In this document: positions 46,935 through 60,473 of the stretch, one piece after another
Numbering within the stretch: position 1 is the first letter of the stretch
How the letters are laid out: the number at the start of each line of letters is the position of its first letter
Source of the DNA: 'Nostoc azollae' 0708
Lineage (GTDB): Bacteria; Cyanobacteriota; Cyanobacteriia; Cyanobacteriales; Nostocaceae
Reading direction: 5' to 3'
DNA length: 64,000 nt
Assembly: GCF_000196515.1 (NCBI RefSeq)
Contig: NC_014248.1
Coordinates: 2,473,001 to 2,537,000, forward strand
Made by a program: the position numbers and the translations under genes
The notes under the pieces: model-generated
Database searches by the model: none
Told to the model about the DNA's origin: nothing
What the model saw: the letters and a program-made list of their open reading frames with translations, nothing else

Positions 46935-48365
46935 TTTTGGAATTAAATCAAAGCGCTCTGTACTTTCTGCAAATCGCTTTTCTAGCGGTTAATATTAATA
47001 GCAATCGCTGATCAATATGTTCAGTCTGTTTACCTTGAAACAACGATCTAAATAGGATGAATGGGTGCATCTTTACTGTGCAGATAATTATCAGCATCAT
47101 CCAGAAATGATAAATATGCGATTGCTCATCATACTCGTTTATCTCATTAATTAGGTCTGCGTTAAAAATTGTCATTATAACAAGGCAGTAATTTTCTTTG
47201 ATACTAAAAACGGTTTAAAAGTGTCATTCTGAACGTTCCCAGAGTGTCTCTGAAAGAGATAGTGAAGAATCTCCGAGATACTTTGCTGCACTACGTTACC
47301 CATGGCTTACGCCACCCTGCGCTATCAGTATGACATAAATCCAAGTTTCACCCGTTTGCAGTATACCCCTCTTTTGTCACTTTCCGATTTCTGTGACTTG
47401 AAACATAAGTTGAGCCAAATTCTGAACCATAAAATGACCAAGACGTAACGCAAAATCAAGCATTTTAGCCAAAGACGATATAAACCTCTGCCTCATGATT
47501 TGATGCAGAGTTGATTTTTTGCACCAAAATATAAGCCTGAGTTTAAAAAACCCTGTCGGGCAAAACTTGAAATAAACAACCCTCAAAAAACAGTATAATT
47601 ATTAACTTTCATGCTAAGATATAGTTCAAAATGACCATTATATGATTCCAAACATTGTTTTTCTAAGAATTGAGTCTAGCTATCATATTTTATGTAGAGA
47701 CATCGTTCTGCAATGGTCTTAACTAGATAAAAATGAAAAGTGGTGTATGAATTACAGGTCAAGCAAGCATTCTAGCTTATACACGATTTCATTCCCTATT
47801 AAATAACCAATTTATGAAAATGAAGCATAAACTGGACATCTAGATTTTCAATCATAAGTTGAGGAAAAAGCTCAACTTATGATTCAAGTCACAATTTCTC
47901 CTATTAATAAAAGGTTTTAAACAGACGCAATATCAATTGATTGAGTTGTTTGTAGTTAAAATTTCGTGATTTGGTCATCTTGTGGAATTTCTATTCAGAA
48001 ATAACTGAGCGCTCGCCTACCAGAAAACAGTTACAGAGTTTAGAAATTGTCAGACTTTTCGGAGAGTGACAAAACAGGGATACCTCTAACCTATCAACAA
48101 GGTTGTACTGCTGACTGCTGCTTAACCTAGAAAATATCTGTAATTTAGTTTTATTTTATATAAATTTAAATATGTGATACTGCTGAAACTTTCGATTACC
48201 AATAAATTTTAATTACACTTAGAAGCCGTAAAATCCACATCCACAACATGCTGCATGAATGACTAAAGTAAGATTTACACAAAAATTTGGCTATCGAATT
48301 TTTGCTTCTCACTACCTTTATAAAGACTTTCACCTCATTTCAAATGAAAATTCATTTTTCCACTT
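46935..48365. other. 1.4-kb region without a credible gene
   Basis: Only short frames. A roughly 69-codon leftward frame at 47377-47586 has no homology that I recognise and no ribosome binding site. The stretch 47215-47345 (CAGAGTGTCTCTGAAAGAGA, TTACGCCACCCTGCGCTATC) resembles dispersed Nostocales intergenic repeats. A perfect palindrome lies at 47850-47884. Confidence 0.45.
47850..47884. repeat. Perfect 14-bp inverted repeat, 7-nt loop
   Basis: AATCATAAGTTGAG (47850-47863) and CTCAACTTATGATT (47871-47884) flank GAAAAAG. It is isolated in the gene-free region. It could be the hairpin of a small RNA, a terminator of an unseen transcript or a transposon footprint. Confidence 0.85.
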
Positions 48366-48899
48366 ATGCCAAGCTATCGACCATCTTTTAAGTCTTCCAA
48401 TCAGACTCCCAAACAAACTAACTTTACACAAAATTCTCGCAATGTGATGGAAATGCTAGTGGCAGAGGAAGTTGAAAAACAAATTGAATCCTTGCCCGTA
48501 AAGACAGCTAGTTTTATTAAATCATCAGAAGTAGCTGCTTATGCTTTAAATCGCTTACCCAGTTTATATGCAACCAGTCAAAAAGGGTGGCAGAAACAAT
48601 GGCATCATGGAAAAACAGAGTTATGTCAAAAAATTACAATGGCCGTGGGTCAAGGAATAGTCGCGGTACAGAGAGACCCTTTGCGGGTTAATGATCCTCT
48701 TAGGTTCCAGGGAGACAATAAAGCTATGGAGGCTTTGGACAAACTTAAATCTGTCCTGCAACGTGAAGACCTTTCATGGGAGAATGTAACTGATGTAGTT
48801 GAGCAAACATTGATCAATACATCAAGAGGCAGAATCACCTGGCGTAGAGTTAGTACTTCAGACAACGACACATTTGACTGGGAAAAACATCGGCTTTAA
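48366..48899 (+). CDS. ComFB-family protein
   Basis: 177 aa. The core NVMEMLVAEEVEKQIESLPV, AAYALNRLPSLYATSQKGWQ is the ComFB (late competence development) pattern found in many cyanobacteria. Family members bind cyclic dinucleotides (c-di-GMP in the Anabaena protein CdgR, c-di-AMP in others). The N-terminal tail is Ser/Asn-rich and the C-terminus (LSWENVTDVVEQTLINTSRG, RITWRRVST) is typical. It probably couples a second messenger to cell size or competence. Monocistronic, convergent with the following gene. Confidence 0.8.
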   Translation: MPSYRPSFKSSNQTPKQTNFTQNSRNVMEMLVAEEVEKQIESLPVKTASFIKSSEVAAYALNRLPSLYATSQKGWQKQWHHGKTELCQKITMAVGQGIVAVQRDPLRVNDPLRFQGDNKAMEALDKLKSVLQREDLSWENVTDVVEQTLINTSRGRITWRRVSTSDNDTFDWEKHRL

Positions 48900-48913
48900 C
48901 TTCCAGCAGCCAG

Positions 48914-49570
48914 CTAACGCTTATTAAAACTAGCCTCCAGACTCTTAACCTGGGTTTGCAACTCCTCCACTACTTGTAAATTGGATCGCTCCAGCAAAAA
49001 ACCAGCCCAAAGAAAACTACCACTTAACAATGTCACTACACCCACCAAAATACCAGTCAACAATTTTACCTGAGAGCGCAGTTGTTTGATTTCATAAATC
49101 TGATATTGCACCAGAGACAGAGAATTGAGATTAGCATCTTGATTTTCCACTAATATTTCAACTTGGGAATTCTCTAATCTTGTAAACTCAATTTTACTTT
49201 TCAACCAATGAGCAATTAGTTTAGGACAATTATTCTTAAACCAGTACCAACCAATCATTCCAAATGCAGGCTTAGACATTTTACTTATCAATTTCAGAGT
49301 TGTATTAAGAGTTCCAAAACGGAATTTTTGATTAATCAAATTTCTTGAACCAGCATCATAGAGACAATTAATGATCAACTTAACTGTAGTCTCCTCTCTA
49401 TAAATCAAATCCACCAACAAGAGAAGAACATCTTGCATAAGTTTTTCTTCTCTTTCTTTTTCTGTCAGCAATTCTGTCAAGTCACTTAATGATTCTAATT
49501 GCTTAGACATATTTTCTGTAGAAACTCTGAGTTTTGATGGTGTACTTACCGTTAAGTATACCGACATCAC
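48914..49570 (-). CDS. Hypothetical membrane protein with a C-terminal coiled coil
   Basis: 218 aa from ATG 49570; the in-frame ATG at 49510 (MSKQLESLSDLTELL, 198 aa) is a likely true start because the conserved-looking part begins there. Helical N-terminal half (EREEKLMQDVLLLLVDLIYR), then basic LKLISKMSKPAFGMIGWYWF, one membrane segment (LLTGILVGVVTLLSGSFLWA) and a terminal coiled coil (LQVVEELQTQVKSLEASF). No family named. Adjacent, same strand, to a broken CBS gene. Confidence 0.6.
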   Translation of the reverse strand: MMSVYLTVSTPSKLRVSTENMSKQLESLSDLTELLTEKEREEKLMQDVLLLLVDLIYREETTVKLIINCLYDAGSRNLINQKFRFGTLNTTLKLISKMSKPAFGMIGWYWFKNNCPKLIAHWLKSKIEFTRLENSQVEILVENQDANLNSLSLVQYQIYEIKQLRSQVKLLTGILVGVVTLLSGSFLWAGFLLERSNLQVVEELQTQVKSLEASFNKR

Positions 49571-49598
49571 AAAACAAATTCCTCAGCCTAGATAATGA

Positions 49599-50396
49599 TT
49601 ATTCAATGTCTTCGCAATGGATTAATAACCGTTCTAGACCCTCAGCCAAGGAAATTAACTCTTGCCAAGAATAACCACTCACTAAATTTTGAGCGTGTGC
49701 TCAATGATTTCGCAAATGTTCAGCCGATTTGAGGAATTGTTCACCAAAAAGTTTTGACTTTAACCCTAATTGCTGAAACAGTTCAGGTTGATGTAATACC
49801 AATTCCCGCTTATCTCAAAATTGCAGATAGTCTAATAAATCTGTAGCTTCATTCCTTTGTTGACTTTCATGCCATAACTTGTTCGCAGCTTCCAAGCGGT
49901 CAGGTTTCAGGACTTTTTGCCATGAATCTTGAGGATAATAAAGCCGCACCAGTCGTAACAGATTCATTTCTAACAGCGTCACCAGGCCAAACAGCAGCAT
50001 TCGCACAGGTGCTTTTTGTAAATCACCACAAGTAATAATCCCACTAACTTGATGACAATCCAATACAAACAATCTAGACCTGTGTTATAGAACAGGTAAC
50101 AACTTCATCAAGGGTGTACAAATGGCAATGAGTTCTAGAGGATAAAATATCCTTTGATAGTCGCTGCATTTTCCAGATTTACTATCTATTAAAGTAGTAT
50201 GTTCTACATAGCCAGTGATACTTCCTTCTGTCTCCACTCCCACTACCTCAAAATCCTCTAACTGCATCCAATGAATAACTTCTAGTATATCTGCATCAGC
50301 CTGGATAGCCTTCAAAGGTTCAGCCACATATTCTATCGTGATACTATTTTCAAACAAGCTCCGTAAATCTTGAGAACGGGACTTTAGCTGTTTCAT
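49599..50396 (-). pseudogene. CBS-domain protein gene with three in-frame stops and no frameshift
   Basis: From ATG 50396: MKQLKSRSQDLRSLFENSIT, IEVI-type ADADILEVIHWMQLEDFEVV, ITGYVEHTTLI, ELIAICTPLMKLLPVL then TAA. The same frame continues HRSRLFVLDCHQVSGIITCG, DLQKAPVRMLLFGLVTLLEM, LLDYLQF then TGA, then DKRELVLHQPELFQQLGLKS, AEHLRNH then TGA, AHAQNLVSGYSWQELISLAE and a natural stop at 49599. Two CBS motifs (residues about 20-70 and 90-125) would have bound an adenosyl ligand. Every lesion is a point nonsense change, so inactivation is recent or slow. Confidence 0.85.
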
Positions 50397-50500
50397 CTAT
50401 CGCTAAAAATAAGACCTGAGCTTAGTATTTCATGAAAGTCCACATTTTGACTGTCTTCGATTAACCTTTTGGCAAGCGATTGAAACCCGTGTTAATAGTT

Positions 50501-51355
50501 TTACTCAAATACTACTGTCCTATTTTTGTAAACTAACACACGATTTTGTAAATGTAACCTTACTGCCCTAGCTAACACAACTCGCTCTAAATCTTTACCT
50601 TTTCTAATCAAATCATCAACCTCATCCCGGTGACTAACTCTCACCACATCCTGTTCAATAATTGGACCTGCATCTAAATCAGCCGTTGTATAATGTGCCG
50701 TTGCACCAATAATTTTTACACCTCTTTCAAAAGCCCGATGATAGGGATTAGCACCAATAAATGCAGGTAAAAACGAATGATGAATATTGATAATTCGCGG
50801 GAAGTCTTTAATAAAGTCGGCACTGACAATTTGCATATACTTAGCTAATACCACTAAATCAATTTTGTAGTCATGCAGTATTTCTAATTGCCTGATTTCC
50901 TGCTCTTGTTTATTATCTTTAGTAATAGGAATGTGAAGATATTGAATACCAAATTGTTCAGCAATTTCCTGTAATTGAGGGTGATTACTAATAATTAAAG
51001 GAATTTCCGCATTAAATTCTTTAGCCCTTTGTCGCCAAATCAAATCAAATAAACAATGGTCTTGATGACTTACCCAAATAGCTAAACGAGGAACAGTATC
51101 AGAAAAATGTAATTCCCATTGTGCACCCAAAGGTTGAGCGATCGCATTAAACGCTGTACCAATAAAATCTCTCGGTAAATTAAAACCCTCTAACAGCCAT
51201 TCTATGCGAGTAAGAAATAACCCAGCTTCAAAATCTGTATGTTGGTCTGCATGAATAATATTACCACCATTAGAATAAATGAAATTGGCAATTTTTGCCA
51301 CTAATCCGCGTTGATCTGGACAAGAAATTAGTAAAGTTGCTGTCGGCTTAGTCAT
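50501..51355 (-). CDS. purU: Formyltetrahydrofolate deformylase
   Basis: 284 aa. N-terminal ACT domain (TATLLISCPDQRGLVAKIAN, IIHADQHTDFEAGLFLTRIE) and C-terminal formyltransferase-fold domain with catalytic residues in INIHHSFLPAFIGANPYHRA (Asn, His) and TTADLDAGPIIEQDVVRVSH (Asp). It hydrolyses 10-formyl-THF to THF and formate and balances one-carbon pools; the ACT domain suggests control by glycine or methionine, as in other PurU proteins. Length is standard. Confidence 0.96.
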   Translation of the reverse strand: MTKPTATLLISCPDQRGLVAKIANFIYSNGGNIIHADQHTDFEAGLFLTRIEWLLEGFNLPRDFIGTAFNAIAQPLGAQWELHFSDTVPRLAIWVSHQDHCLFDLIWRQRAKEFNAEIPLIISNHPQLQEIAEQFGIQYLHIPITKDNKQEQEIRQLEILHDYKIDLVVLAKYMQIVSADFIKDFPRIINIHHSFLPAFIGANPYHRAFERGVKIIGATAHYTTADLDAGPIIEQDVVRVSHRDEVDDLIRKGKDLERVVLARAVRLHLQNRVLVYKNRTVVFE

Positions 51356-51464
51356 ATAATTTTAGATTATAGATTTGGGATTCGTAAATAATATTATCAA
51401 TATTATTTACAAGATATTTTATATTTCAGAGGATACAAATCGCCTACTTTTGAGACATCCTCTG

Positions 51465-51593
51465 AGAGCATGTTTGAAAACTTTCTCGTGTGGTATCCAG
51501 CACTTGTAGATACCTCAAATTCCCCCTTTAAAAAGGGGGTAGGGGGATATCAAGATTTTTGATACATAACCAAGGTATTTTAAAATACCCTCT
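51465..51593. repeat. MITE-like element overlapping the end of the DUF4340 gene
   Basis: The left end AGAGCATGTTTGAAAA and right end (reverse complement AGAGGGTATTTTAAAA) match at 12 of 16, and both resemble the ends of 3435-3611. The interior holds a perfect CCCCCTTT-AA-AAAGGGGG palindrome (51522-51539). It lies across the stop codon of the leftward gene. Confidence 0.6.
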
Positions 51594-52253
51594 GATAGTT
51601 GCTGTATTAATCTTTTTTTTACTATTTGTTGGAGTTGTAATTGGAGTCAGTTTAGGAAGCTCGGGTAAAGGCTGAGATTCACTATTTTTATCCGATTCCT
51701 TCCATTCCGATAAATCCCGATTTACAGCATTACTAAAATCTTTAGATACTAACAATAATATATTAAAATTATCATTGTTCTTCACTGCGGATTCAACTTT
51801 AGCATACAAAAAACTATTATTGAAATTAAGTTTACCTAAAATCAATTTATGAATTTGCTGATTTTTGAGTTTAATCTCAATAGTTGCTTGAGGGTTATCT
51901 AAACCAAATTCACTCAATTGATTATCTGGAATTGCTAAATTTTTATCACTCTTACCCTTTACTAATAAATTCATCAAATAGGAAACAATAGCATTGTTAG
52001 CTGGTTCGGAAATTGGCGATTTAATTACCCATTTTGGTGGTTCAGGTTTAGTACTACGTTCTAGGTTTAATCTTATATCTTTAGTCTTGATAGTTAAAGA
52101 TTGAACATCATCAGCGGTGAAAGTGAAAATTCTCTGCTGATTTTGTTTAACTTCCTCTCGTTGAGTATAACCTTTAATTTCATGACAGTAAACAAAAGTA
52201 CCTAAACCCAAGGCTAAAAGTATCAAAATTAAAGTTGTACGTGGAAATTTCAT
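51528..52253 (-). CDS. DUF4340 protein, Gld-type ABC operon; C-terminus supplied by a repeat
   Basis: 241 aa. One N-terminal membrane segment (TLILILLALGLGTFVYC) and an external beta-rich domain typical of DUF4340 (IFTFTADDVQSLTIKTKDIR; SEFGLDNPQATIEIKLKNQQ; KLILGKLNFNNSFLYAKVES; LLVSKDFSNAVNRDLSEW). It is the last gene of the ATPase-permease-GldG-DUF4340 set, a common cyanobacterial arrangement. The last 22 residues (RGYFKIPWLCIKNLDIPLPP, F) come from the MITE-like element at 51465-51593, so the native tail is altered. Confidence 0.82.
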   Translation of the reverse strand: MKFPRTTLILILLALGLGTFVYCHEIKGYTQREEVKQNQQRIFTFTADDVQSLTIKTKDIRLNLERSTKPEPPKWVIKSPISEPANNAIVSYLMNLLVKGKSDKNLAIPDNQLSEFGLDNPQATIEIKLKNQQIHKLILGKLNFNNSFLYAKVESAVKNNDNFNILLLVSKDFSNAVNRDLSEWKESDKNSESQPLPELPKLTPITTPTNSKKKINTATIRGYFKIPWLCIKNLDIPLPPF

Positions 52254-52301
52254 TTTCCGTCATTGGTTATGAACAACTGACATTATAAACAACTGACTCA
52301 T

Positions 52302-53945
52302 CTATCTTCTTCTCCACCAAATAATAGCGCCTGCACCAAAACTAAGAAAAGGTAAAAGCAACAGGGAAGATATACTTAATAAGTTTGCTTTGGCGGTAGA
52401 CATTGTAATGCGGCGATTTGTTGGTTCTTTGGGGCGAATTGAAAGGGTTTGCTGATCTTTTTGACTCAGCCAAGTGACACAATTAAGGAATACATCTCCA
52501 TTTAATTGTTGTTCAAATAGTCCATTTTTAGCAAAGTCTGAGTTTCCTAATACTACTAACCGTGATTCTTTAGTTGTAGGTTGAGAATTTGCATTAGTTG
52601 GTGAAGGTGTCGGAATTGGTGAAGATGTCGAAGTTGGTGAAGATGTCGAAGTTGGTAAAGATGTTGGAATTGGTGTAACTTGAGTTGATAACTTTCTTGT
52701 TAAAGCCACACCTAAAGTTAATGGACCTTTCAAATCTTTACCTTCATTAAACTCTAACTTTTCGCTTTGCTGGTCACTTTCAGCCCAACTGCTGGGATGA
52801 GGTTTTGTTCTGAGTAGAGGAGTAGATTCAACACCAGAAACTGAAGTAATTTCTAAAGGTCTGGCTAAAGGATATAAAGAAATACCATTACCAAATTGTT
52901 TAGTTATTGGATGTTGTCCATATTCTGTTACCAAAGGTGCAGCAGGACCAATTCCTAAACTTTGACCAGAAATATCAATAGCTAAACGGTTATCTAATTT
53001 TACACCCCAATCTTTTAACAAGTTGTCAATTTTTGGGTTGCTGTTGGGGTTAATCATTAGCAGTAAGTTACCGCCACGATTAAGATAGTCTTGTAAGGCT
53101 TGAACTTCACCTGAAAATAACTCTTGTTTTGGACCTGCAACGATGACGACAGTTGCATCATCAGGAACTTGGGGATTTTCTGTTAAATTGAGTGGTAATG
53201 CTGTGAAATTTTCATCTGTTAGTCCCTGAACTGCTTGTGTAATCGAATTTTGAGTATTTGTTTGATTATTGGTAATTTTTAATTCGCCGTGACCTTGGAG
53301 AAAGTAAACTTTGGCGGTATTGTTACTAATTATTTGTTGCAGATGATTGGTTAATCTAATTTCTGATAGGCGTTCGTTGTCATTAACTGTCTGTACTAAT
53401 TGGTGTTTATTTTCAAATTCTAGGTAAACTTCACCAAGATGTTGAACACCAAATTTTTCTGCTAGTCCTGGTCTAGCTTGGGGATCAACATATTCATATT
53501 TAAAGTTGGGACTTTGGCGACGATAATTGTCTAATAATTCTTGGTCTTGATAATTTTGATCTCTTGTAAATAACCAAACTTTCATAGGTTGTGGTAAGTT
53601 ACGCAGTAATTCTTTAGATTGGGGAGCAAGGGTAAATAACTGAGTTTCTGTTAAGTCTGTTCTGAGATGGTAGCGAATACCTAGAAAATTGATTAATCCT
53701 AAAATTATTAATACCGCCAAGGTTGCAAGAATGGCGTTTGTACCAGCTTGGGTTGAACGCTGTTTCCACCATTTACTCCGCTGGCTTTGTAATACTACCC
53801 AAAAACCACTGATAAGAATTCCGGAAATCAGAAATATTAAAGGTATCAATCCCCATTCTGCTGATATTAAACCAACTGTTAAACCAGCAGTAATGAGGAA
53901 ATGCCCTAGTAAAAATATAAGTTTCCAAAGTTGTTTTTTAATCAT
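52302..53945 (-). CDS. GldG-like ABC transporter auxiliary substrate-binding protein
   Basis: 547 aa from ATG 53945 (MIKKQLWKLIFLLGHF); the frame is open for 53 more codons upstream, but those are encoded by a GGGGACT tandem repeat and are unlikely to be translated. Two membrane helices at the start and a third near residue 90 (NAILATLAVLIILGLINFLG) precede the external GldG domain (LRTDLTETQLFTLAPQSKEL; KVYFLQGHGELKITNNQTN; LQDYLNRGGNLLLMINPNSN). A low-complexity TSSPTSTSSPIPTPSP linker, a short domain and a C-terminal membrane helix (LLLLPFLSFGAGAIIW) with a WWRRR tail follow. It acts with the permease and ATPase below. Confidence 0.85.
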   Translation of the reverse strand: MIKKQLWKLIFLLGHFLITAGLTVGLISAEWGLIPLIFLISGILISGFWVVLQSQRSKWWKQRSTQAGTNAILATLAVLIILGLINFLGIRYHLRTDLTETQLFTLAPQSKELLRNLPQPMKVWLFTRDQNYQDQELLDNYRRQSPNFKYEYVDPQARPGLAEKFGVQHLGEVYLEFENKHQLVQTVNDNERLSEIRLTNHLQQIISNNTAKVYFLQGHGELKITNNQTNTQNSITQAVQGLTDENFTALPLNLTENPQVPDDATVVIVAGPKQELFSGEVQALQDYLNRGGNLLLMINPNSNPKIDNLLKDWGVKLDNRLAIDISGQSLGIGPAAPLVTEYGQHPITKQFGNGISLYPLARPLEITSVSGVESTPLLRTKPHPSSWAESDQQSEKLEFNEGKDLKGPLTLGVALTRKLSTQVTPIPTSLPTSTSSPTSTSSPIPTPSPTNANSQPTTKESRLVVLGNSDFAKNGLFEQQLNGDVFLNCVTWLSQKDQQTLSIRPKEPTNRRITMSTAKANLLSISSLLLLPFLSFGAGAIIWWRRR

Positions 53946-53946
53946 T

Positions 53947-53992
53947 GGGGACTGGGGACTGGGGACTGGGGACTGGGGACTGGGGACTGGGG
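53947..53992. repeat. (GGGGACT)6 heptanucleotide repeat between the permease and gldG-like genes
   Basis: Six perfect GGGGACT units plus GGGG, immediately before the GldG-like start codon (leftward gene). A short run of the same heptamer recurs at 60173-60190. Nostocales-type short tandem repeat; copy number probably varies between strains. Confidence 0.92.
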
Positions 53993-54075
53993 AGATGAGG
54001 GAGAAATATTGTCTTTGACTTCTGCCTCTTGCCTTTTGCCTCTTGCCTTCTTCCACTGATAACTGAATAAACTGA

Positions 54076-54888
54076 CTATTGACGATGAAAACGCAGTGCG
54101 TCAATTGATTGGGCTGTGAGAAAGATGCCTAAAATAATGTAACTGGCAAATAATATTAAGGTGCTGGTGTCTAAGATCCCTTGGGTGAGGGTGTTGTAAT
54201 GTTTGAGTAGGGATAAATGTCCTATGGCTGCTCCTATGGGACCAGGAATGGCTTTGGAGATGGAGTCAATTAATAGGAGTAAGATAATAACGGCAAATGT
54301 GAGGACGGCTGATAAAAGTGTGCTGTCTGTTAATGAGGAGATGAACATTCCTATAGATAATATTGCTGCTGCGAGTAAGATTAATCCTAAATGGCCGACT
54401 ATGGGAATTATCGGTGAAATGGGAGGATTTCCACCGCTGATGGCAATCGCTTCAAATCCCAGCAATGGTAAAATTAATGTTGTAAAAAATGTAAGTACCC
54501 CTAATAATTTACCGACTGCTACAGCCCAGTTAGTAACTGGTGATGTGGCTAATAGTTCCAATGTTCCTCGTTTGCGTTCTTCGGCATAAAGTCCCATTGA
54601 AAGAATTGGTATTATAAACAATAACAGCCAACTTAGTCGATCTAAAAATGCCCGCATAAATTCGTAAGGTACATCTATGGGTGGCACTGGTACTCCAAAT
54701 TGTTGCCCTTGCACGTCATAAGCTGCAACTGTGGGCATTATTCCACCTGGACCGAGTAAAATCATCACTAGGAATAAACCAGAAATCAACCAAAATATTC
54801 CAGCTATACCATAAGCCAACGGTGAGACAAAATAACTCTGTAGTTCTCGACGATAAATGGCAATAATATTAGTCAGTACGATACTCAT
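54076..54888 (-). CDS. ABC-2 type permease of the Gld-type transporter
   Basis: 270 aa with six membrane segments. The start IIAIYRRELQSYFVSPLAYG and ERKRGTLELLATSPVTNW are the signature elements of ABC-2 permeases of the GldF/NatB type. The start codon abuts the ATPase stop, so they are translationally coupled. Substrate unknown; relatives act in gliding (Bacteroidetes), but in cyanobacteria the role is unassigned. Confidence 0.9.
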   Translation of the reverse strand: MSIVLTNIIAIYRRELQSYFVSPLAYGIAGIFWLISGLFLVMILLGPGGIMPTVAAYDVQGQQFGVPVPPIDVPYEFMRAFLDRLSWLLLFIIPILSMGLYAEERKRGTLELLATSPVTNWAVAVGKLLGVLTFFTTLILPLLGFEAIAISGGNPPISPIIPIVGHLGLILLAAAILSIGMFISSLTDSTLLSAVLTFAVIILLLLIDSISKAIPGPIGAAIGHLSLLKHYNTLTQGILDTSTLILFASYIILGIFLTAQSIDALRFHRQ

Positions 54889-55875
54889 TTAAGCGGCTTC
54901 TCCTTCTGTGGTTACTGTGTCTGCTTCTAGTGGTAAATTCTTTTCTTCGGTGGTTAGTTGCAAAAACACATCTTCTAGGGTAGCGTTGACTCGCCGCATT
55001 TGATATAATCCAAAACCTCTGTGAATTAAAGCCGCAGCAATATCTTTGCCTGGTTCTGTTTCTGGTTGGGATATTACCCGCAAATGAGTGCGGTTGTGAT
55101 CAGTTGTCGGCATTGATTCTACCAAAATCACTCCAGCTACATTTTTCAATACCTGTTTGGCGAGTGCTACTTCTCCTGTAATTTCTAATTCATAACCAGC
55201 CCCTCCCGTCAACTGTGTCATTAAGTTTTCTGGAGTATTAGTGGCTACAACTTTGCCACGATTAATTATGGCGACGCGGTTACAGGTCATGCTCACTTCT
55301 GGGAGAATGTGGGTAGAAAGGATGATTGTATGGGTTCCAGCTAAACTTTTGATTAAGTTTCGCACGTCAATAATTTGTCGGGGATCTAGTCCTACGGTAG
55401 GTTCATCCAGGATAATGGCTGGGGGATCGTGAACAATAGCTTGGGCTATACCGACTCTTTGTTTATAGCCTTTGGAAAGTTTGCGAATAATTACTTTGCC
55501 CTTGTCTTGTAAGTTGCAGCGTTGCATGGCTGCTTGGACTTTTTCAGGCCGATCACCTGCGGACACCCCTTTAATTCGGGCTACAAAGTGCAGAAATCCC
55601 TCAATCGTCATTTCGGAGTATAACGGCGGTGTTTCCGGTAAATAGCCAATGTTTTGGCGCACTGCAAGGGAATTTTCATGGATATCATACCCTGCTATTT
55701 TGAGTGTACCTCCGGTTGCTGGTAAATAACCGGCTAAAATCCGCATGGTTGTGGTTTTACCTGCACCATTTGGTCCCAATAACCCTAAAATTTCTCCTGG
55801 TTCAACGCTAAAGGTGACATCGGTAATGGCTGAGGTGGAACCGTAAATTTTACTCAGATGTTCAACTTCTATCAT
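54889..55875 (-). CDS. ABC transporter ATPase (GldA-like)
   Basis: 328 aa. Walker A is LGPNGAGKTTTMRIL, the signature is LSKGYKQRVGIAQAI, Walker B is AIILDEPTVGLDP, and the switch His is in TIILSTHILPE. A roughly 100-residue C-terminal extension (LEITGEVALAKQVLKNVAGV ... LYQMRRVNATLEDVFLQL) is typical of the CcmA/GldA family. It is the first gene of the leftward operon ATPase-permease-GldG-DUF4340 and would energise the ABC-2 permease. Confidence 0.95.
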   Translation of the reverse strand: MIEVEHLSKIYGSTSAITDVTFSVEPGEILGLLGPNGAGKTTTMRILAGYLPATGGTLKIAGYDIHENSLAVRQNIGYLPETPPLYSEMTIEGFLHFVARIKGVSAGDRPEKVQAAMQRCNLQDKGKVIIRKLSKGYKQRVGIAQAIVHDPPAIILDEPTVGLDPRQIIDVRNLIKSLAGTHTIILSTHILPEVSMTCNRVAIINRGKVVATNTPENLMTQLTGGAGYELEITGEVALAKQVLKNVAGVILVESMPTTDHNRTHLRVISQPETEPGKDIAAALIHRGFGLYQMRRVNATLEDVFLQLTTEEKNLPLEADTVTTEGEAA

Positions 55876-60166
<4,291 letters not shown>

Positions 60167-60473
60167 GGTATTGGGGACTGGGGACTGGGGAAAAAACTAA
60201 GAAGAATAAATTCTTACTCCAATGCCCCATACCCAATGCCCAATGCCCTATTCCCTATTCCCTTTTCCCTAGAAATGAGCAAATCTGAAAATGATTGTTA
60301 CAAAATATTAAGAGCAGTCATAAATGCTCAACATAATGCCGGAGAATAATTTGCGGAAGGTAGTTCAGTTTTGCAGATTGCGTGTGTAAATACCCAACCT
60401 GGCTCATACTGTGCTTAACACAGTGCTACTATCAACCAAGTTCTGGTTTCATTAGTTTTGGAGGAATCCATTA
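60167..60473. promoter_or_regulatory. apcE-apcA intergenic region with repeat and likely apcA promoter
   Basis: 307 bp. Right after apcE are GGGGACT heptamers (60173-60190) and CCCAATGCCC-type heptamers to about 60265. An imperfect operator-like palindrome ACTGTG-CTTAA-CACAGT lies at 60408-60424, and the ribosome site GGAGGA at 60460-60465 is 8 nt before the apcA ATG. A separate strong apcA promoter here is expected from related cyanobacteria, but I cannot fix the -10. Confidence 0.5.

Noticed and set aside
47377-47586. Leftward 69-codon frame in the gene-free region
   Set aside because: No ribosome binding site, no recognisable family and no neighbour support.
50478-50500. GATTGAAACCCGTG resembles the 3' end of a cyanobacterial CRISPR repeat
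   Set aside because: Single occurrence, no second repeat at 70-80 bp spacing and different from the 7.9-kb repeat.
53946-54104. N-terminal 53-residue extension of the GldG-like protein (VPSPQSPVPSPQSP)
   Set aside because: Encoded by the GGGGACT repeat and overlapping the permease gene; the membrane protein proper starts at 53945.
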